Source of the DNA: Treponema sp.
Lineage (GTDB): Bacteria > Spirochaetota > Spirochaetia > Treponematales > Breznakiellaceae
DNA: 9,019 bases
NCBI GenBank assembly: GCA_031274565.1
Contig: JAISPY010000225.1
Location: 1 to 9,019 of the forward strand
Direction: 5' to 3'
Shown here: in pieces, positions 7,150 to 9,019 of the stretch
Layout of the letters: every line of letters starts with the position of its first letter
Numbering within the stretch: the stretch's first letter is position 1
The notes under the pieces: model-generated
Databases searched by the model: none
Told to the model about the DNA's origin: nothing
The model's input: only the letters and a program-made list of their open reading frames with translations
Made by a program: the position numbers and the translations under genes

Positions 7150-7320
7150 AGGGTGTCTCCTTATCTTACGCTGCCGCATACCACTGCTGTAGACTAAACG
7201 GGATACCAATGGCTTTCCCAGCATATAACCTGAATCGAGAATAACCATATTCTCCCGTTATCCTGAGGATAGGCGCTCTAAAAACACCGTTTCGCAAACC
7301 AGTACCCATCCCTTGTATAA
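7150..7320 (-). other. Spacer between the HD gene and the ComFB-like gene
   Basis: The 171 bases hold a small palindrome, TATCC-TGA-GGATA (7259-7271), and no convincing promoter. The spacer is long enough for the ComFB-like gene to have its own promoter, but read-through from the HD gene is equally possible. Confidence 0.4.
7156..7162 (-). promoter_or_regulatory. Ribosome binding site that fixes the ComFB-like start
   Basis: On the minus strand, AAGGAGA lies 6 bases before the ATG at 7149. This is the best ribosome site near the start and argues against the upstream in-frame ATG at 7248, which would add 33 residues unrelated to ComFB. Confidence 0.8.
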
Positions 7321-8604
7321 TTATAACCATCTTCTCTTGTTCTGCAAGAGTTCATAACGGGGTGAAGGACCCTTACTGATTACCGCTGCGGGTAAATCCG
7401 CAGGGTCTACAAAAATGCGTATGACCTGGAGGGATTTGATAAAGGCCTGCACGGTTTCAGCCTTAAAAATACCGGAACTGCGCTCAAAATAACAGTCCTC
7501 ATCCCGTACATAGAGGCCGGTCTCAAAGGTAATCTGTTCAGGTACATCCAGGATCACCGATTCCGGACGTATCGGAACCCCAAAATGGCCGGAAAGCTCT
7601 GCTGCTAAGGCCTCCTCATACTGGGAACGGTTGGTAATAACCGCCAGCTCCTGACGGAGGGCTTCATCATAGGGAAATTCCACCGCAACCCCATAGAGGC
7701 AGCCATCCCGGACCTTGGTTCCCCAGGACAAGAAAGGCTCCCCCAGGCCCGCCAAGCGCGCGAAGAGGCCCGGATCATCCAGATCATAGAGTTGTTCCTG
7801 GGGGATAAGCCCTTGTTCAAGTCCCCGGAGCAGGGCTTTTTTGATCATCCCCGTGGCGGATCGTACCGCTGGATGCCAATACACCGTTTTATACATCAGG
7901 TATTTTGAAAAAAGCACGGACTCTACGCTGGGAATGCCTCGGGAATCAATATCCGCCCCCCGTTCAGGGTGGGGGTGCAGCCGGGACAGAATGAAATCCA
8001 CATCCTGTGCGCCGTAGGGAACCCCGCAATACCGGGCGTCCCGGTTTAAATAGTCCAGTTTATCCGGATCCAGAGCCCCGGAAAGCAATTTCCGGTAGAA
8101 CCGCAGCTCCGTTTCAGCATCTCCGGGAAGCGCCGTGTTGATGATCGCGGCAGTCAGATAGGGGTCTGCTCCGGCGGATCCCACCAGGCTTTTAACCGGC
8201 TCGGCTAGGATGATGGTCCCGGTCAACGCCTCATGGTCCTCCAGGGGCAGTTCTTTGAGGGAATGGGCATAGGGAAAATGCCCCAGATCGTGGAGCAGGG
8301 CCGCACAGAGAAAAGAACGGATCCCCCCTGGGCTGGTCCAGGCATCGGCCCCCTGTTCCAAGAAGTTCCGCAGGAGCCGGCGGGCCAAATGGTATACCCC
8401 CAGCGAATGAGCGGCACGGGTATGGGTTGCTCCGGGATAGACGCAATGGGTCGGGCCTAACTGAAAAATCCGGTGCAGCCGCATGAAAGGCGCACACCTG
8501 GTTAATGCCTCCAGATTCGGGGTCAGGTATATATGCCCCCATAAGACATCCCGGATTGGGGAGGTAAAACCTTTTTCCAGGGCAGCGTACAGTTCGTCCC
8601 TCAT
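7321..8604 (-). CDS. HD-domain phosphohydrolase, dGTPase/SAMHD1-like
   Basis: The 427-residue soluble protein belongs to the HD superfamily related to dGTPases and SAMHD1. In order: SPIRDVLWGHIYLTP (15-29), the R-L-RI-QLG segment at 42-50, YPGATHTRAAHSLGV with metal ligand His66, LLHDLGHFPYAHS with His105-Asp106, and LDPDKLDYLNRDARYCGVP with Asp181, the counterpart of SAMHD1 Asp311, next to Lys182 and Tyr185. All four HD metal ligands are present, so it is probably an active nucleotide phosphohydrolase; whether the substrate is a dNTP or another nucleotide cannot be read from sequence. Residues from ~280 form a variable C-terminal region. An in-frame TAA lies three codons before the ATG at 8604, so this is the most upstream start. 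No ribosome site is present. It probably leads a two-gene unit with the ComFB-like gene. Confidence 0.92.
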   Translation of the reverse strand: MRDELYAALEKGFTSPIRDVLWGHIYLTPNLEALTRCAPFMRLHRIFQLGPTHCVYPGATHTRAAHSLGVYHLARRLLRNFLEQGADAWTSPGGIRSFLCAALLHDLGHFPYAHSLKELPLEDHEALTGTIILAEPVKSLVGSAGADPYLTAAIINTALPGDAETELRFYRKLLSGALDPDKLDYLNRDARYCGVPYGAQDVDFILSRLHPHPERGADIDSRGIPSVESVLFSKYLMYKTVYWHPAVRSATGMIKKALLRGLEQGLIPQEQLYDLDDPGLFARLAGLGEPFLSWGTKVRDGCLYGVAVEFPYDEALRQELAVITNRSQYEEALAAELSGHFGVPIRPESVILDVPEQITFETGLYVRDEDCYFERSSGIFKAETVQAFIKSLQVIRIFVDPADLPAAVISKGPSPRYELLQNKRRWL

Positions 8605-8612
8605 AGGGGCTT

Positions 8613-8642
8613 AGTATACGGACTGAACGATGCCTGTGTCTA
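8613..8642 (-). promoter_or_regulatory. Sigma-70-like promoter of the HD gene, implying a leaderless mRNA
   Basis: On the minus strand, TAGACA (8637-8642, 5 of 6 to consensus) and TATACT (8613-8618, 5 of 6) are separated by 18 bases. The -10 box ends 8 bases before the ATG at 8604, so transcription should begin at or within about two bases of the start codon. Confidence 0.65.
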
Positions 8643-8673
8643 GCACTCAGGGCGAGGGCACATAACAATTTTT

Positions 8674-8803
8674 GTCCACGAATTACGCGAATTACACGGA
8701 TTAAGAAGGAATCACGCGCTAAAATCTGTTAAGGACCCGTGCATGGGTCCTCAATCAGCGTAATCGGTGGATTTTTTATCTTTAATTCGCGTCATTCGCG
8801 GAC
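8674..8803. repeat. Imperfect inverted repeat of GTCC(A/G)CGAAT type with a nested hairpin
   Basis: The outer arms at 8674-8696 and 8781-8803 are inverted copies matching at about 20 of 23 positions, starting GTCCACGAATTACGCG on the left. The interior contains a second layer of related words (CACGGATTA; AATCAGCGTAATCGG). At its centre GGACCC (8733-8738) and GGGTCC (8745-8750) form a perfect 6-bp stem with a 6-base loop. This style of ACGAATTA/ACGGATTA repeat is scattered through the intergenic regions of several bacterial genomes; the family name is unknown to me. Confidence 0.7.
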
Positions 8804-8900
8804 TCTTTTGTTTATATGCGCTGGCCCTGGTCTAGCGCTTTCCCCTCTTTTCCCTAGGGGCGGGGTGGAGGAGCCGGCCCCATGCTTTTCTTGAGGGACC

Positions 8901-8943
8901 TAGGGCAACGCTGATTAACTTGACGCTCATCAGCGTTGCCCTA
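8901..8943 (+). repeat. Perfect 15-bp hairpin followed by a T-rich stretch
   Basis: TAGGGCAACGCTGAT (8901-8915) pairs perfectly with 8929-8943 around a 13-base loop, and TTGTTTTTCTCG follows. This has the form of a rho-independent terminator on the plus strand, but no plus-strand gene ends before it in the window, so a mobile hairpin repeat (REP or MITE-like) is at least as likely. Confidence 0.65.
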
Positions 8944-8945
8944 TT

Positions 8946-8980
8946 GTTTTTCTCGTTTTCCTGCGGAAAACTGCGAAAAA
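8946..8980. repeat. Second hairpin, T/A-rich arms
   Basis: GTTTTCC (8955-8961) and GGAAAAC (8965-8971) form a perfect 7-bp stem with loop TGC. Flanking TTTTTC and GAAAAA extend the pairing after a short internal mismatch. It follows directly on the 15-bp hairpin and may belong to the same element. Confidence 0.55.
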
Positions 8981-8990
8981 CCACATTAAA

Positions 8991-9019
8991 GGAAGCACTG
9001 ATTTATTCTCGATTGAATA
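8991..9019. repeat. Left part of a third hairpin, cut by the window end
   Basis: GGAAGCACTGATTTATTC (8991-9008) is followed by loop TCGATT and then GAATA (9015-9019), which is the exact complement of TATTC at 9004-9008. The window stops as the right arm begins. The arm also resembles that of the 15-bp hairpin (GCACTGATT here, CGCTGATT there). Confidence 0.5.

Larger units (their letters stand above)
8643..9019. other. Gene-free region rich in inverted repeats
   Basis: No supported coding frame is present in this last stretch. It holds a 130-base imperfect inverted repeat, a pyrimidine tract followed by a purine-rich tract (8838-8855 then 8856-8873), and three hairpins close together at the right end, the last cut by the window edge. 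These are listed separately. The region lies upstream of the HD gene, so none of the hairpins terminates a gene seen in this window. Confidence 0.6.

Noticed and set aside
7150..7248. Longer N-terminus for the ComFB-like protein from an ATG at 7248
   Set aside because: The ribosome site at 7156-7162 serves the ATG at 7149, and the extra residues do not resemble ComFB.
8674..8803. CRISPR-like repeat
   Set aside because: The repeats are inverted arms of one element, not regularly spaced direct repeats with spacers.
8838..8873. Pyrimidine tract followed by a purine-rich G-run tract, possible triplex or G-quadruplex
   Set aside because: The G runs are interrupted and uneven, and nothing ties the tract to a gene; it is noted only as composition.

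Overview
The window looks like a chromosomal segment of a spirochaete, most likely a moderately GC-rich Treponema relative. This is inferred from the yajC-secD-secF order, the long SecF head domain and the general protein sequence style; no rRNA or other phylogenetic marker is present. About the first 1.1 kb is clearly more AT-rich than the rest and looks like the edge of an acquired defence or restriction region.

Layout: (1) 1-1035, minus strand: the N-terminal third of a class I (gamma-type) adenine DNA methyltransferase that runs off the left edge. (2) 1036-1474: non-coding, with a 13-bp palindrome upstream of the methyltransferase, three near-copies of a GCGG...AAGTCC motif and several hairpins. 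(3) 1475-1774, minus strand: a decayed transposase (ISNCY/IS1202-like) with an internal deletion and no C-terminal part. (4) 1953-6261, plus strand: a tight operon yajC-secD-secF-ispH. secD/secF overlap by 1 base and secF/ispH by 4 bases. (5) 6403-8604, minus strand and convergent with the operon: an HD-domain phosphohydrolase followed by a ComFB-domain protein. (6) 8605-9019: non-coding, holding the divergent promoter of the HD gene and a cluster of inverted repeats, the last cut by the window edge.

How the genes work together: YajC, SecD and SecF form the accessory complex that uses the proton-motive force to pull secreted proteins out of the SecYEG channel. IspH makes the last step of the MEP isoprenoid pathway and appears only translationally linked to them. 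The HD protein and the ComFB-like protein may form a two-gene nucleotide-signalling unit: ComFB domains are reported c-di-GMP receptors and HD proteins hydrolyse nucleotides. That link is inference from gene order. The HD gene has a good sigma-70-like promoter placed so close to its ATG that the mRNA is probably leaderless.

The most unusual items are the uncharacterised C-terminal half of the ComFB-like protein and its pairing with an HD enzyme, the leaderless HD gene, the hairpin repeats at the right end, and the repeat-rich junction between the methyltransferase and the transposase remnant. I see no tRNA, rRNA, CRISPR array or complete insertion sequence.
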